Shown piece after piece: positions 16,613 through 24,518 of a DNA stretch of 64,000 bases. Origin of the DNA: Jeotgalibacillus sp. R-1-5s-1 (GTDB lineage: Bacteria > Bacillota > Bacilli > Bacillales > Jeotgalibacillaceae); the NCBI RefSeq assembly GCF_004405105.1, contig NZ_SORW01000012.1:248001-312000 (forward strand), in the 5' to 3' direction. Position 1 is the first letter of the stretch; each line of letters opens with the position of its first letter. The translations under genes were made by a program, and so were the position numbers. The notes below the pieces were generated by a model that saw only the letters and a program-made list of their open reading frames with translations, was not told the DNA's origin and did no database searches.

Positions 16613-17533
16613 TTATCTTCTTATCCATTCCAGCAGGGAATCCAGCAATGCAGGGTGAAGTGGCTTATCCTTTAACTCTTTTTTATATTCTTTTAGCAGC
16701 CCGAGAAGTGAATGTGATTCAGTTCTTTCTCTTAAAAGATGATTCATATTCTCAATCACAAGATATTCTCCACCCGTTTTCTCAGCGAAATCCTGTGCTG
16801 ACCCCGGTTTCACCTGAACATCTTTTCCACCCTCAACGGCCAGAAGCTTTCCTGACAGGCCCGACAGATAGTCACGCAGATCAAAGTTATTCATTTCACG
16901 CATCCATTTAGCATTTAATTTTACACCGCGATATTTAAGTTCAGCATCTGACGTGGCAGCAATTTTGCTGTATACAGCCTGTGTCTGCTTATTAATTTTC
17001 TTTTCCACTTTTAATGCTTTAAATAACAAGCCCTTCAAACCGTTTGTCTCACGAATTTCTTTTCTGAGCCATTCATTTTGGTAGGACAGCATCTCTGCCC
17101 CGGTCCCGGAAGATCCGCACAAAAATACAAAACCGTCTGCGGGCTCCTGCTTCAGCACTGCAGGTCCAATAATGGTGCCTTCACTATGCCCCACAACGAT
17201 CACCTGCTTAAATAAACCTGTTTCTTTCAAAGCCTTTAACCAGGCTGCCGCATCACCAATAAAATCATACAGGCCTGTTTCATTATAAACTCCTTCACTC
17301 TTACCCGTCCCCCGTTTATCATAGCGTAAGACAGCAACACCTATACTGTTAAAAAAGTAAGAAAGGTCTTTGTAAATATTCGATTTAAACTTCGCATGAT
17401 TACCTTCCCGGTCTACCTTCCCTGATCCTGCAATGAGCATGACAGCTGTGTGTGCTGGCTCCGCTGGTAAAGATAATGTTCCACTCAGCTTAAATCCTGC
17501 TTGCTGAATCACCATTTCCTGTTCTTTATTCAT
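16613..17533 (-). CDS. Alpha/beta hydrolase
   Basis: A 306-residue serine hydrolase with the oxyanion region LIAGSGKVDREG, RYDKRGTGKSEG and the nucleophile elbow GHSEG (Ser about 122). The late His lies in ENMNHLLRE. The substrate is unknown, probably an ester. It is the last gene of an operon with the CPBP membrane protease and the HTH regulator. Three ATG codons are possible; the third has the best distance to GGAGG. Confidence 0.85.
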   Translation of the reverse strand: MNKEQEMVIQQAGFKLSGTLSLPAEPAHTAVMLIAGSGKVDREGNHAKFKSNIYKDLSYFFNSIGVAVLRYDKRGTGKSEGVYNETGLYDFIGDAAAWLKALKETGLFKQVIVVGHSEGTIIGPAVLKQEPADGFVFLCGSSGTGAEMLSYQNEWLRKEIRETNGLKGLLFKALKVEKKINKQTQAVYSKIAATSDAELKYRGVKLNAKWMREMNNFDLRDYLSGLSGKLLAVEGGKDVQVKPGSAQDFAEKTGGEYLVIENMNHLLRERTESHSLLGLLKEYKKELKDKPLHPALLDSLLEWIRR

Positions 17534-17554
17534 CATCATACCTCCATTTCATCC

Positions 17555-18274
17555 TTAAAATAGAATAGGAATCCATAAAATCTGCATAAAGAAATGAGCC
17601 AGCATATGAGAAAGTACGCTGAACCAGAAACCATGTTTCCAATATAGCCAGCCAAATAAAATTCCACCGATACTATTCAATAGAAAAGCCCGGCCAATAA
17701 TCAGCGGCGTGAGTTCACCGAAAGCGGCAAAATTAGCCGGAAGATGTCCCGCTGCAAACAATCCAGCTGATAAAAGAATCGAAACCCACATCCATACTGA
17801 TGAAAGCTTTTCCTGTTTGGTTATTTTCATCAGTAAAAAAACGATTAGCGTCATACCGAACAGACGCATCATCACTTCCTCTACAATGCCACCATAGAAC
17901 ATACCGCCCAGAAGAGCTTCCACGGAAACCTCAGGCGTATAATCGGCCACTTCATTCAGGTAATCACCAAAGAAAAAAGCATCCGAGCCCTGAATGACAA
18001 ACCCTGTTACAAGTGCAAAAAAGCCAGCTAGCAGCAGCCCTTTCCCTCTTCCTTGAGAATTCATTAAGTTTAACGGCGTTTTGGTCAGCAGCCAAAATCC
18101 AACCAGGCTTAAAATAAAGGTCATGACACCCGCCTGGACTGTTAATACGATCACAGCTATCTGGGGATCTGGTATTTCAAACGTACTTGTCCGAATCGTT
18201 TGCTGCGAGATGAAAAATCCACCTGCCGCACCCAGCACACTCATGATAATGGATATTAATAGATTCTTTTTCAT
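17555..18274 (-). CDS. CPBP (CAAX protease-like) membrane protein
   Basis: A 239-residue membrane protein with about seven helices. It carries the CPBP motifs: EEVMMRLFG (glutamate pair plus arginine), AAGHLPAN (His) and a final HMLAHFFMQI. Members are intramembrane metalloproteases or their relatives, often linked to peptide immunity. It is packed between the HTH regulator (adjacent, no gap) and the hydrolase. Catalytic residues appear intact. The biological substrate cannot be inferred. Confidence 0.85.
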   Translation of the reverse strand: MKKNLLISIIMSVLGAAGGFFISQQTIRTSTFEIPDPQIAVIVLTVQAGVMTFILSLVGFWLLTKTPLNLMNSQGRGKGLLLAGFFALVTGFVIQGSDAFFFGDYLNEVADYTPEVSVEALLGGMFYGGIVEEVMMRLFGMTLIVFLLMKITKQEKLSSVWMWVSILLSAGLFAAGHLPANFAAFGELTPLIIGRAFLLNSIGGILFGWLYWKHGFWFSVLSHMLAHFFMQILWIPILF

Positions 18275-18820
18275 TTATTCGTCCTCTTTCTTTTCTGAAG
18301 GTTCCGGCACAAAGAACTGTGCCATCGTGACTTTACGAACGCCTGGTTCCTTCTTTTTCTCTGCGTATCCTTTTATTAATCCGTATAAATCCTCTCTCAA
18401 CTTTTCCCATTCTTCGTCTGTCAAATACAGATCAACCTGGCCAAACCCATAAATATCCTTCGTCAAATCGACTTCACCTGAGAAAAAATCCTCAGTTTGA
18501 GTTAAGAGATTGGCAAAGAATGTCATAAACAGCTTTACGTGCTCATCCTTTGACATCGCTGCACCTTCTTCAGGCGTAACACGCGATCCCTTTTCCATGA
18601 GCGCATATGTTTTTTCAGTTGCACCTCTGACCTGTCTTTCCTGGGTGATCGTAAGAATATCTCCCTTCTTCAATGCATTTAAATGACGATACAAGGTTGC
18701 TTGCGGAACGCCCTCAAGCCACTCCAGTAACTCAGATACAGTTGCAGGTCCTTTCGCAAGATGCTGAATGATTTTCATCCGTACAGGATGCATGATTAAA
18801 TCGGCTTTTGATTTCATCAT
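18275..18820 (-). CDS. ArsR-like winged-helix regulator
   Basis: A 181-residue protein with an N-terminal winged helix (MHPVRMKIIQHLAKGPATVSEL, then PQATLYRHLNALKKGDIL, and the wing EKTYALMEKG). The C-terminal half is acidic and helical, probably for dimerisation or ligand binding. No metal-binding cysteines are seen. It heads the operon with the CPBP protein and hydrolase. Its start at 18820 follows AAAGGAGTGGAA; the longer frame would translate the operator palindrome. It is likely autoregulated through the palindrome at 18832-18859. Confidence 0.8.
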   Translation of the reverse strand: MMKSKADLIMHPVRMKIIQHLAKGPATVSELLEWLEGVPQATLYRHLNALKKGDILTITQERQVRGATEKTYALMEKGSRVTPEEGAAMSKDEHVKLFMTFFANLLTQTEDFFSGEVDLTKDIYGFGQVDLYLTDEEWEKLREDLYGLIKGYAEKKKEPGVRKVTMAQFFVPEPSEKKEDE

Positions 18821-18831
18821 TTCCACTCCTT

Positions 18832-18859
18832 TTATTATCATTATCAATAATGATAATAA
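18832..18859. promoter_or_regulatory. 28-bp palindrome upstream of the HTH regulator
   Basis: TTATTATCATTA and TAATGATAATAA are perfect complements separated by TCAA. The site sits directly upstream of the ribosome site of the regulator, between it and the divergent cupredoxin gene. It is the obvious operator candidate for the encoded regulator. Fur or PerR could also recognise AT-rich sequence of this kind. Confidence 0.65.
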
Positions 18860-18935
18860 ATAAAAATCATTTTGTCCACTTATTTTGATCTGTTAGCTCA
18901 CTTTTAGCGTTTACTAATTAAAAGAGGAGGAATAC

Positions 18936-19472
18936 ATGATGAAAAAAACAGGATGGCTGGTCACCCTTATGTTTATGCTTTTACTCGCTGCATGTTCAAG
19001 TGAGGACACTTCAACACCCGCAGATACCGAAGAAGATACGGCCACAGAGGAACAGGTGGAAATGGAGGATGAAGCATCTTCTGATGAAGGTATGATGGAG
19101 GAAGAAGGCGCTTCTGAAGACGGCGAGATGACTGAGGAAGAAGAGACGACCGAGGAAGAACCTGCTGAAGAAGAAATGACGACTGAAGCTGAAGTTGTAT
19201 CAGGCGAAGTGGCTTCCCCATTACTTGCACAAGGTGAAACAACGGCTTTTCAATTTGATACGGTCGGCACATATGCGATCCACTGCGATCCACACCCGGT
19301 GATGCAAATGACCGTGACTGTTGAAGAAGGTGCCGAGCTAAGCGGAACGGTAGAAGCGCAAATTGCTGATTATGAATTTAGTGAAGATCTCGTTGTAGCA
19401 CCAGGTACCGTAATTATCTGGACAAATGAAGATCCAGTGAGACATAACGTGGCGGTTACGCCGGAGGGTTAA
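18936..19472 (+). CDS. Cupredoxin lipoprotein with permuted domain order
   Basis: A 178-residue secreted lipoprotein: signal peptide with lipobox LAAC (Cys20), a 70-residue acidic linker rich in Glu and Thr, then about 90 residues of cupredoxin sequence. The first part has the C-terminal copper loop, with Cys, His and Met in IHCDPHPVM. The second part has the N-terminal copper strand WTNEDPVRHNV with its His, and ends there. In plastocyanin the order is the reverse. All four type 1 copper ligands are therefore present but in permuted order. A terminator follows. A truncated tandem domain is the alternative. Confidence 0.75.
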   Translation: MMKKTGWLVTLMFMLLLAACSSEDTSTPADTEEDTATEEQVEMEDEASSDEGMMEEEGASEDGEMTEEEETTEEEPAEEEMTTEAEVVSGEVASPLLAQGETTAFQFDTVGTYAIHCDPHPVMQMTVTVEEGAELSGTVEAQIADYEFSEDLVVAPGTVIIWTNEDPVRHNVAVTPEG

Positions 19473-19479
19473 TGTATGA

Positions 19480-19510
19480 GCGCATCAGAGATTGTGTGAT
19501 GCGCTTTTTT
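19480..19510 (+). terminator. Terminator after the cupredoxin gene
   Basis: GCGCATCA and TGATGCGC form an 8-bp stem followed by six T, eight bases after the stop codon. Confidence 0.9.
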
Positions 19511-19535
19511 GTGTGGGGATTTTTCGTGGAACCGG

Positions 19536-19652
19536 TTCGTCAGGTTAGCGGGCAAATTCGTGAGCTTAGGTGATGAGTTCGTGAGGTTAGACGCGACTTT
19601 AGTGAGGTTCCATAGCGAGTTCGTCAGCTTCCGCGAAAGTTTGTGAGGTTAG
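19536..19652. repeat. 21-bp periodic array, locus A1
   Basis: Six units with core TTCGTGAGGTTAG and 8-base variable gaps start at 19536, 19557, 19578, 19599, 19620 and about 19640. Steps are 21, 21, 21, 21 and 20. The array lies between convergent genes and is itself duplicated at 19730-19846. Confidence 0.85.
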
Positions 19653-19729
19653 TGTCTTATGGACTATGTTGGAAGGATACTTTTTCAAACAGGGTTGTTC
19701 AATCTGACAGCACTTTTGCGTGGAACCGG

Positions 19730-19846
19730 TTCGTCAGGTTAGTGAGCAAATTTGTGAGGTTAGGGCATGAGTTCGTAAGGTTAGACGCGACTTTCGTGAG
19801 GTTCGGCGGCGAGTTCGTCAGCTTCCGCGGGAATTTGTGAGTTCAG
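19730..19846. repeat. 21-bp periodic array, locus A2 (copy of A1)
   Basis: Six units start at 19730, 19751, 19772, 19793, 19814 and 19834, the same step pattern as A1 at an offset of 194 bases. The variable gaps also match A1 (ACGCGACT is identical in both), so the whole block of about 150 bases was duplicated. The open frame across it (19643-19840) merely reads the repeat as seven-residue units. Confidence 0.85.
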
Positions 19847-19889
19847 TGTATTTTGGACTATTCCAAAAAGTACTCTCCCCATATATGTC

Positions 19890-19923
19890 ATAAAGAAAGC
19901 GGCCAGCTACATCAGCCAGCCGC
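19890..19923 (-). terminator. Terminator after the aminotransferase gene
   Basis: GCGGCTGGC pairs with GCTGGCCGC (with G-T pairs) and is followed by TTTCTTT on the minus strand, about 43 bases beyond the stop codon. Confidence 0.7.
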
Positions 19924-19965
19924 CTTTTAAAGCAGACTCATTCCTACGTTTAGGTATTTAAAGAA

Positions 19966-21036
19966 CTAAATCTCCACCGTCCACTCAAAAACATCCTCCA
20001 CTTTACCAGTCTGGATCCCGGTAATGGTGTCGTAGAGCTTTTGTGATAGTTCTCCAATTTCGTGATTGTTGATTACCATCTTTTTACCCTGCCAGTTCAG
20101 CTCGCCAACAGGTGAAATGACGGCTGCGGTTCCGGTGCCGAATGCTTCCTCGACAAGCCCCTGCTCGTAGGCTTCATACAGCTCGTCGATCGCGATGCGG
20201 CGCTCTGAAACCGGCACATTCCAGCTATTTAACAGCTCAAGAATGGACATTCGGGTGATACCTTTTAGGATACTGCCGCTTAGAGCCGGTGTCACAACTT
20301 CCCCGTTGATTTTAAAGAAAATATTCATGCTGCCGACTTCCTCTATATAACGCTTTTCGATGCCGTCCAGCCACAAGACATCTGCATTTCCGGATTTACG
20401 TGCATTAGCCTGCGCCTGATATCCGGAGGAATAGTTTCCGGCCGTTTTTGCCATACCGGTCCCGCCTTTAACGGCACGGGTGAATTCCTGTTCCACGTGG
20501 ATCGTGACAGGCTTAATGCCTCCTGCGAAATATGAGCCTACAGGAGACAGCAAAATCATCATTTTATATGTTTTAGATGGTCCTACAGCAAGATTCGGTT
20601 CGGTCGCCACGATAAATGGACGAATATATAGTGAAGTGCCTGGCGTGTCCGGCACCCAGTCCTGCTCAAGGTCAATCAGGGTTTTTAAATACTCAAGCAC
20701 CTGCTCTTCATCGATTGGCGGAATACTTAGTCGCTCACCCGACCTATTAAGGCGCTCCAGATTCTTTTCAGGGCGGAATAAAAGAACCTTTCCTTCAGGT
20801 GTCCGGTAAGCCTTCAATCCTTCAAAAATAGTTTGTCCATAATGAAAAATCATGGCGGCTGGATCGAGGGTAAGCGGTGCGTATGGAATAATCCGCGCAT
20901 CGTGCCAGCCCCTGCCTTCCTCATATTCCATTAAAAACATATGATCCGTAAATGTGGTGCCAAAAGGGATCTGATCCGTTGAGGGCTTTTCTTTTCGCTG
21001 CTGACATTTTACAATCTCCAGGGTCTGTGTGCTCAT
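19966..21036 (-). CDS. ilvE: Branched-chain amino acid aminotransferase
   Basis: A 356-residue class IV PLP aminotransferase of the long (bacterial/eukaryotic BCAT) type. Features are FHYGQTIFEGLKAYR, LYIRPFI, the PLP lysine in GMAKTAGNY and GSGTA-type phosphate binding in EEAFGTGTAAVI. It interconverts leucine, isoleucine and valine with their keto acids. Strong ribosome site AAAGGAG. It is monocistronic. A weak CodY-like sequence (11 of 15) lies near 21117-21131. Confidence 0.92.
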   Translation of the reverse strand: MSTQTLEIVKCQQRKEKPSTDQIPFGTTFTDHMFLMEYEEGRGWHDARIIPYAPLTLDPAAMIFHYGQTIFEGLKAYRTPEGKVLLFRPEKNLERLNRSGERLSIPPIDEEQVLEYLKTLIDLEQDWVPDTPGTSLYIRPFIVATEPNLAVGPSKTYKMMILLSPVGSYFAGGIKPVTIHVEQEFTRAVKGGTGMAKTAGNYSSGYQAQANARKSGNADVLWLDGIEKRYIEEVGSMNIFFKINGEVVTPALSGSILKGITRMSILELLNSWNVPVSERRIAIDELYEAYEQGLVEEAFGTGTAAVISPVGELNWQGKKMVINNHEIGELSQKLYDTITGIQTGKVEDVFEWTVEI

Positions 21037-21244
21037 TGATCAAAACTCCTTTTCCATCATCTTTTATTTGCCTTATTCTACATAGAAAATTTAGTGATGA
21101 AAAGGACTAAAGTGAAAAAATTCAGAATGTTGGAGAAATCGGGCGTTATTCAGAGTAATAGACAGCCAGGTGAATGTAAATAGTCCAGATACTGTGGAGA
21201 AAACTTAAAATCGCAATCCAAGTGTCTAAGAAAGCACACAGAAA

Positions 21245-21517
21245 TTACTTCTCTTTCCCCACCAATCTAATGTCATAAAATAAAATTTGAAATGCAGCAA
21301 AAGAAACCACAGGTAAAAGAAAATACAGTGTGAGGAGAATGGGTCCCTCCATCATTTGTGTTTCTACCAGACTGTGAGCAGTACTTTCCATAAAAAGTGT
21401 CAGCATTAAAGCCAAAGTAACACTTAGCGTAACTCTTAATCCTTTTCGATCTGCTTTGCTTTCCCAGAAGCAAGCAATACTGATGATTAATAAAATTATA
21501 ATTAGAAATAAATACAT
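21245..21517 (-). CDS. Small membrane protein, unknown
   Basis: A 90-residue protein with three predicted membrane helices (about 3-19, 29-47 and 60-80) and a basic tail. I chose the ATG at 21517, eight bases after AGGAG, over a GTG three codons earlier. No family is recognised. It stands alone between the aminotransferase and another small gene. Confidence 0.55.
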   Translation of the reverse strand: MYLFLIIILLIISIACFWESKADRKGLRVTLSVTLALMLTLFMESTAHSLVETQMMEGPILLTLYFLLPVVSFAAFQILFYDIRLVGKEK

Positions 21518-21625
21518 ACCATTCACTCCTTCAATTGATTAAAACTATCATTCAACACCAGCCATTATTTATCCTTGATTACACTTAAAAAAAGTTAATC
21601 TCACATCTCAAAAAACAAATAAATA

Positions 21626-21678
21626 AGCACCCAAAACGTACGATGACAATAAGTATTGTCGAATCGTTTTTGGGTGCT
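21626..21678. terminator. Long imperfect hairpin, possible terminator
   Basis: AGCACCCAAAA and TTTTGGGTGCT with inner TGACAATA and TATTGTCG form a stem of more than 20 bp with small bulges. Only short T-rich runs follow (TTATTTATTTG on the minus strand), so terminator function is probable but not certain. It lies between two minus-strand small genes. Confidence 0.55.
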
Positions 21679-21755
21679 GTAAATACTGATTCATACGTTA
21701 TTTATATGGTTTACCTGCGAAAATCGAACAGCTTTTAACATACACAGCTGCCTTT

Positions 21756-21923
21756 TTATGAGTGCGTAGAGTTTTCTACATCAGATGTTGTATGTGTTCC
21801 TTCAGCGTGATAAGTACGGGAGTAATCATTTGAATAGGCGTGCTGACTGCGTTTTTTACGCTTCCTGTCCGAGTAAAACCCAAGCGCGAAAATAAAAGCA
21901 ATGGTCCCAACAAAAATCCACAT
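21756..21923 (-). CDS. Small single-helix membrane protein, unknown
   Basis: A 55-residue protein with one membrane helix (residues 2-17) followed by a highly basic stretch (DRKRKKRSQH) and a polar His/Thr/Ser-rich tail. The ATG at 21923 has GGGGGAG five bases upstream. A perfect AAAGGAAA/TTTCCTTT palindrome (21939-21957) abuts the ribosome site and may be regulatory. No family recognised. Confidence 0.5.
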   Translation of the reverse strand: MWIFVGTIAFIFALGFYSDRKRKKRSQHAYSNDYSRTYHAEGTHTTSDVENSTHS

Positions 21924-22054
21924 ACGAACTCCCCCTTCAAAGGAAACAATTTCCTTTATCATACGCGATACACATTGAAAAAGGAAGCCAATATCCTTGA
22001 TCGTAAAGTAGTTATTAAGATATACACTCAATCGCTTTTACATCAAGAATATCT

Positions 22055-22292
22055 GGTCATTCCAAAGACTCTCTATGGAGGAAAGGGACATGTTCACAAC
22101 ACAAGCAAGAAGCGGAAGATGCTTCATGGATCGGTTTTTCCCTCTCCTTTCATAAGAAAGAGGATTTGAATTCTACACAGGGTCGGACTCATCCGAAGAC
22201 TCCTGTGGCGGAAAGGGACAGGTGAAACCGACTGTGCGAAGCACAGGCGGGTTCACCGCCCGGCCACGGAAAGCGTAGGATGAGTCCGACCC
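22055..22292. repeat. Short MITE-like repeat (22180-22292) with degenerate neighbour
   Basis: A 113-base element is bounded by perfect 15-bp inverted repeats, GGGTCGGACTCATCC at 22180-22194 and its complement at 22278-22292. Its interior (ACTCCTGTGGCGGAAAGG, GACAGGTGA, GTTCACCGCCCGGCC) matches the long repeats at 173-437 and 62791-63047 read on their minus strand. A decayed half copy starts near 22062 (AAAGACTCTCTATGGAGG). No coding content; this accounts for the gap between the small membrane gene and the Nudix gene. Confidence 0.75.
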
Positions 22293-22329
22293 GTCTTTCA
22301 AAAAAAGGAAGCGGCTTTCAACCGCTCCC

Positions 22330-22947
22330 TCACTTCATCATCTTCTCAATAAACTCCCTCAGCACCCGTGCCGTCAATCCCCAGATCACACGGCCTTCAT
22401 AGTGGTAAAAGTATTCTTTATACTGCCGCGTTTGCCACTTATACTCGCGGCCGTTGGCAATCAGATCAAACGGAAAATTCTCTTCCGGTTTTACCTCAAC
22501 ATTAATCGTATGCTCATCCGGCGATGTATCCATAAAAAAGGATAGCGGGACGGTAAACACTTCCTCCACCTCAGCAGGGTTCGGCTTGAGCTCATGATCA
22601 TCATCTAAAAATCCTACATACGTGCTGATCGTCATCCCGAATGGTGATACCAGTTTACCGAAGGAATGGACGCGCTTAATTGAGTTTCGGCTGATGCCGA
22701 GCTCTTCTTCTGCTTCCCTTACCGCCGCCTCTTTTGCGCTGTCATCATCCTGATCGATCCGTCCGCCAGGGAAACAGATTTCTCCCGGCTGGCGCCTCAT
22801 CGTCAGAGAACGCACCTCAAACAGCAGATGCAATTCTCCGTTTTTCTCCACGAAAGGAAGCAAAATTGAATAATTCCGTACAGTCTCTTGTCCTAATATA
22901 AATGGTTCGTGCGCAACTAGGCGCTCCGTTAATTCACGTTCATTCAT
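22330..22947 (-). CDS. Nudix hydrolase, CoA pyrophosphatase type
   Basis: A 205-residue Nudix enzyme. The box is PGGRIDQDDDSAKEAAVREA followed by EEELG; the aspartate where most Nudix enzymes have the first glutamate, and the upstream SLTMRRQPGEICFPGG, are typical of CoA pyrophosphatases (NudL/YeaB). It would split CoA into 3',5'-ADP and phosphopantetheine. The gene ends in a PGAP-like IWGLTARVL segment common in this family. It follows the ribonucleotide reductase operon by about 50 bases and may be read through from it. Confidence 0.87.
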   Translation of the reverse strand: MNERELTERLVAHEPFILGQETVRNYSILLPFVEKNGELHLLFEVRSLTMRRQPGEICFPGGRIDQDDDSAKEAAVREAEEELGISRNSIKRVHSFGKLVSPFGMTISTYVGFLDDDHELKPNPAEVEEVFTVPLSFFMDTSPDEHTINVEVKPEENFPFDLIANGREYKWQTRQYKEYFYHYEGRVIWGLTARVLREFIEKMMK

Positions 22948-23001
22948 GCGATCAACCCCGTCAGCGTTGTTTTCTTAACTATATCAGAACACGGGACTTC
23001 T

Positions 23002-23469
23002 TTACGCCTCAGAAGAACACGGAATGTTTTTTACACGCTGATGCAAAAGTTGATTTAGCTGCTTGCATTTTTTGCGGTCTGATTCCTGTGGCAGAAGCTC
23101 TACTTTTAATGTCGCGATCAGTGTAGTTTTGTCAAACAGCATATCTCTGAACTGATCCACAGCTCCGCAATAGCGGGGGTAATGACGATCTCCTGTTCCT
23201 GTTGCGACGGTCATGAGTGTTTTAGAAGCATGGTCTTCGATCAAGCGATAAACGTTTTCCATCCTTTTTGGAATCTCCCCGTTTCCCCAGGAATACGTTG
23301 AGACAATAAGCACATCCGTATCAGAAAGTGCAGCTTTTGAAAAGTTCTCTGAAGCAAGCACCGTGATGCTTTGAAACGCTGTACTTAACTCCTCTTTCAT
23401 CATCTCAACGAGCGCTTCTGTATTTCCCGTAGAAGATGCATAGACGATCGTGATACGTTCAGAGCTCAT
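23002..23469 (-). CDS. Flavodoxin-like protein of the ribonucleotide reductase operon
   Basis: A 155-residue flavodoxin fold with the FMN phosphate loop YASSTGNTEAL and the isoalloxazine loop STYSWGNGEIP. It looks like a true flavodoxin rather than canonical NrdI. The gene overlaps the end of the small subunit gene, implying coupled synthesis. The likely job is to supply electrons or oxidant for assembling the radical cofactor of the small subunit, by analogy with NrdI. Start is uncertain between two ATG codons, since neither has a separate ribosome site. Confidence 0.78.
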   Translation of the reverse strand: MSSERITIVYASSTGNTEALVEMMKEELSTAFQSITVLASENFSKAALSDTDVLIVSTYSWGNGEIPKRMENVYRLIEDHASKTLMTVATGTGDRHYPRYCGAVDQFRDMLFDKTTLIATLKVELLPQESDRKKCKQLNQLLHQRVKNIPCSSEA

Positions 23470-24505
23470 CGAAGCCATTGGACTGGGAAACCTTTGTATA
23501 CGTCCTTGACTTTTGTTCGAAGAAATCGGATTTCGTCTCGTTCATCATCTGATCGTCAAATACACGGATCCACGGCATCGGATTATCGTTTTCAGGATAC
23601 AGATTTTTGAGACCGATCTGACGCAGACGCTTATTCGTTAAGTACTTGACGTAATCACTAAACTCCTGCTGATCAATTTCAGGGATGTCCTTTAAAATAT
23701 AGCCTGCCCACTCAATCTCAAGCTCAGCTGCCTGATGAAGGGTGTCATAAACTTTTTCGAGCTGATCCACCTGATTTAATTCCGGCTCTTCCTTCAGTAA
23801 AATGCGGAGAAACTGCCCCATGAAGTAGGCGTGCTGCATTTCGTCGCGCTGAATATAGCTGATCATTGTACTCGTTTTCAGCATCTTCTGCTGGCGGGCA
23901 AGGTGATAGAAAAACGCAAAGCCGGCATAAAAGTAGATGCCTTCAAGCGCAATCGAATGAACGCCGAGATGAAACAGTGTTTCCGGCGTCGGGTTGCTTC
24001 TGAATTGCTCATACGCATCAAGAATCAGCTGATTTCTCTTTTGAACAATCGGATCCTTTTTTGCCTGTTCGAATCGTCTGATCTGCTCGTCTGTTGATAC
24101 GAGTGAGCTCAGCAAATACGAATACGATTCATTATGAACCGCTTCCTGTTGTGCTACGACAGCAAGAATTGCCTTAAAGCTCGGATCTGTTACGTAATCC
24201 ATCACACCGGTCATCGCAGGGGTCTGCAGACTGTCGAGTGAAGCGAGCTGTGTATTGATCCGGAGGAATACATCCTGCTCAATTTCGCTCAGGCTGTCCC
24301 ACTGCTTAATATCATCCTGCATGTTGATCTCCTGTGCCTTCCAGAAGTTCGCAAGCAGTGTCTGATACAACTCATACATGTGTGGATACGCGATATCATT
24401 CCAGTTTAATAGTCCTGATGCCTCCCCGTTAATGAGCTTTGTCGCGCGGCTCGGGGCATCCGGATTTAACAGCTTTGATTTTTGTAAGGGTGCAGTGATG
24501 GTCAT
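23459..24505 (-). CDS. nrdB: Class I ribonucleotide reductase, small subunit
   Basis: A 348-residue ferritin-like radical subunit. All expected metal ligands can be placed: Asp in SLDSLQT, Glu and His in QQEAVHNESY, Glu in ALEGIYFYAG, and Glu and His in RDEMQHAYF. The radical tyrosine is four residues after the first histidine (HNESY), as in Tyr122 of E. coli. It is therefore a tyrosyl-radical enzyme, not a metal-free variant. Start after AAAGGAGGAATCACC. It overlaps the flavodoxin gene and follows the large subunit by 13 bases. Confidence 0.92.
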   Translation of the reverse strand: MTITAPLQKSKLLNPDAPSRATKLINGEASGLLNWNDIAYPHMYELYQTLLANFWKAQEINMQDDIKQWDSLSEIEQDVFLRINTQLASLDSLQTPAMTGVMDYVTDPSFKAILAVVAQQEAVHNESYSYLLSSLVSTDEQIRRFEQAKKDPIVQKRNQLILDAYEQFRSNPTPETLFHLGVHSIALEGIYFYAGFAFFYHLARQQKMLKTSTMISYIQRDEMQHAYFMGQFLRILLKEEPELNQVDQLEKVYDTLHQAAELEIEWAGYILKDIPEIDQQEFSDYVKYLTNKRLRQIGLKNLYPENDNPMPWIRVFDDQMMNETKSDFFEQKSRTYTKVSQSNGFDEL

Positions 24506-24518
24506 GGTGATTCCTCCT

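Noticed and set aside
19643-19840. Open frame of 65 codons with seven-residue repeats
   Set aside because: It merely translates the 21-bp arrays A1/A2 (21 bases are seven codons). It has no ribosome site and the same arrays elsewhere use other frames.
21117-21131. CodY box upstream of the branched-chain aminotransferase
   Set aside because: It matches the 15-base consensus at 11 positions only, too weak in AT-rich DNA to list as a site.
21939-21957. AAAGGAAA/TTTCCTTT palindrome
   Set aside because: It abuts a ribosome site and is purine-rich, so the symmetry may reflect the ribosome site itself; noted with the gene but not claimed as an operator.
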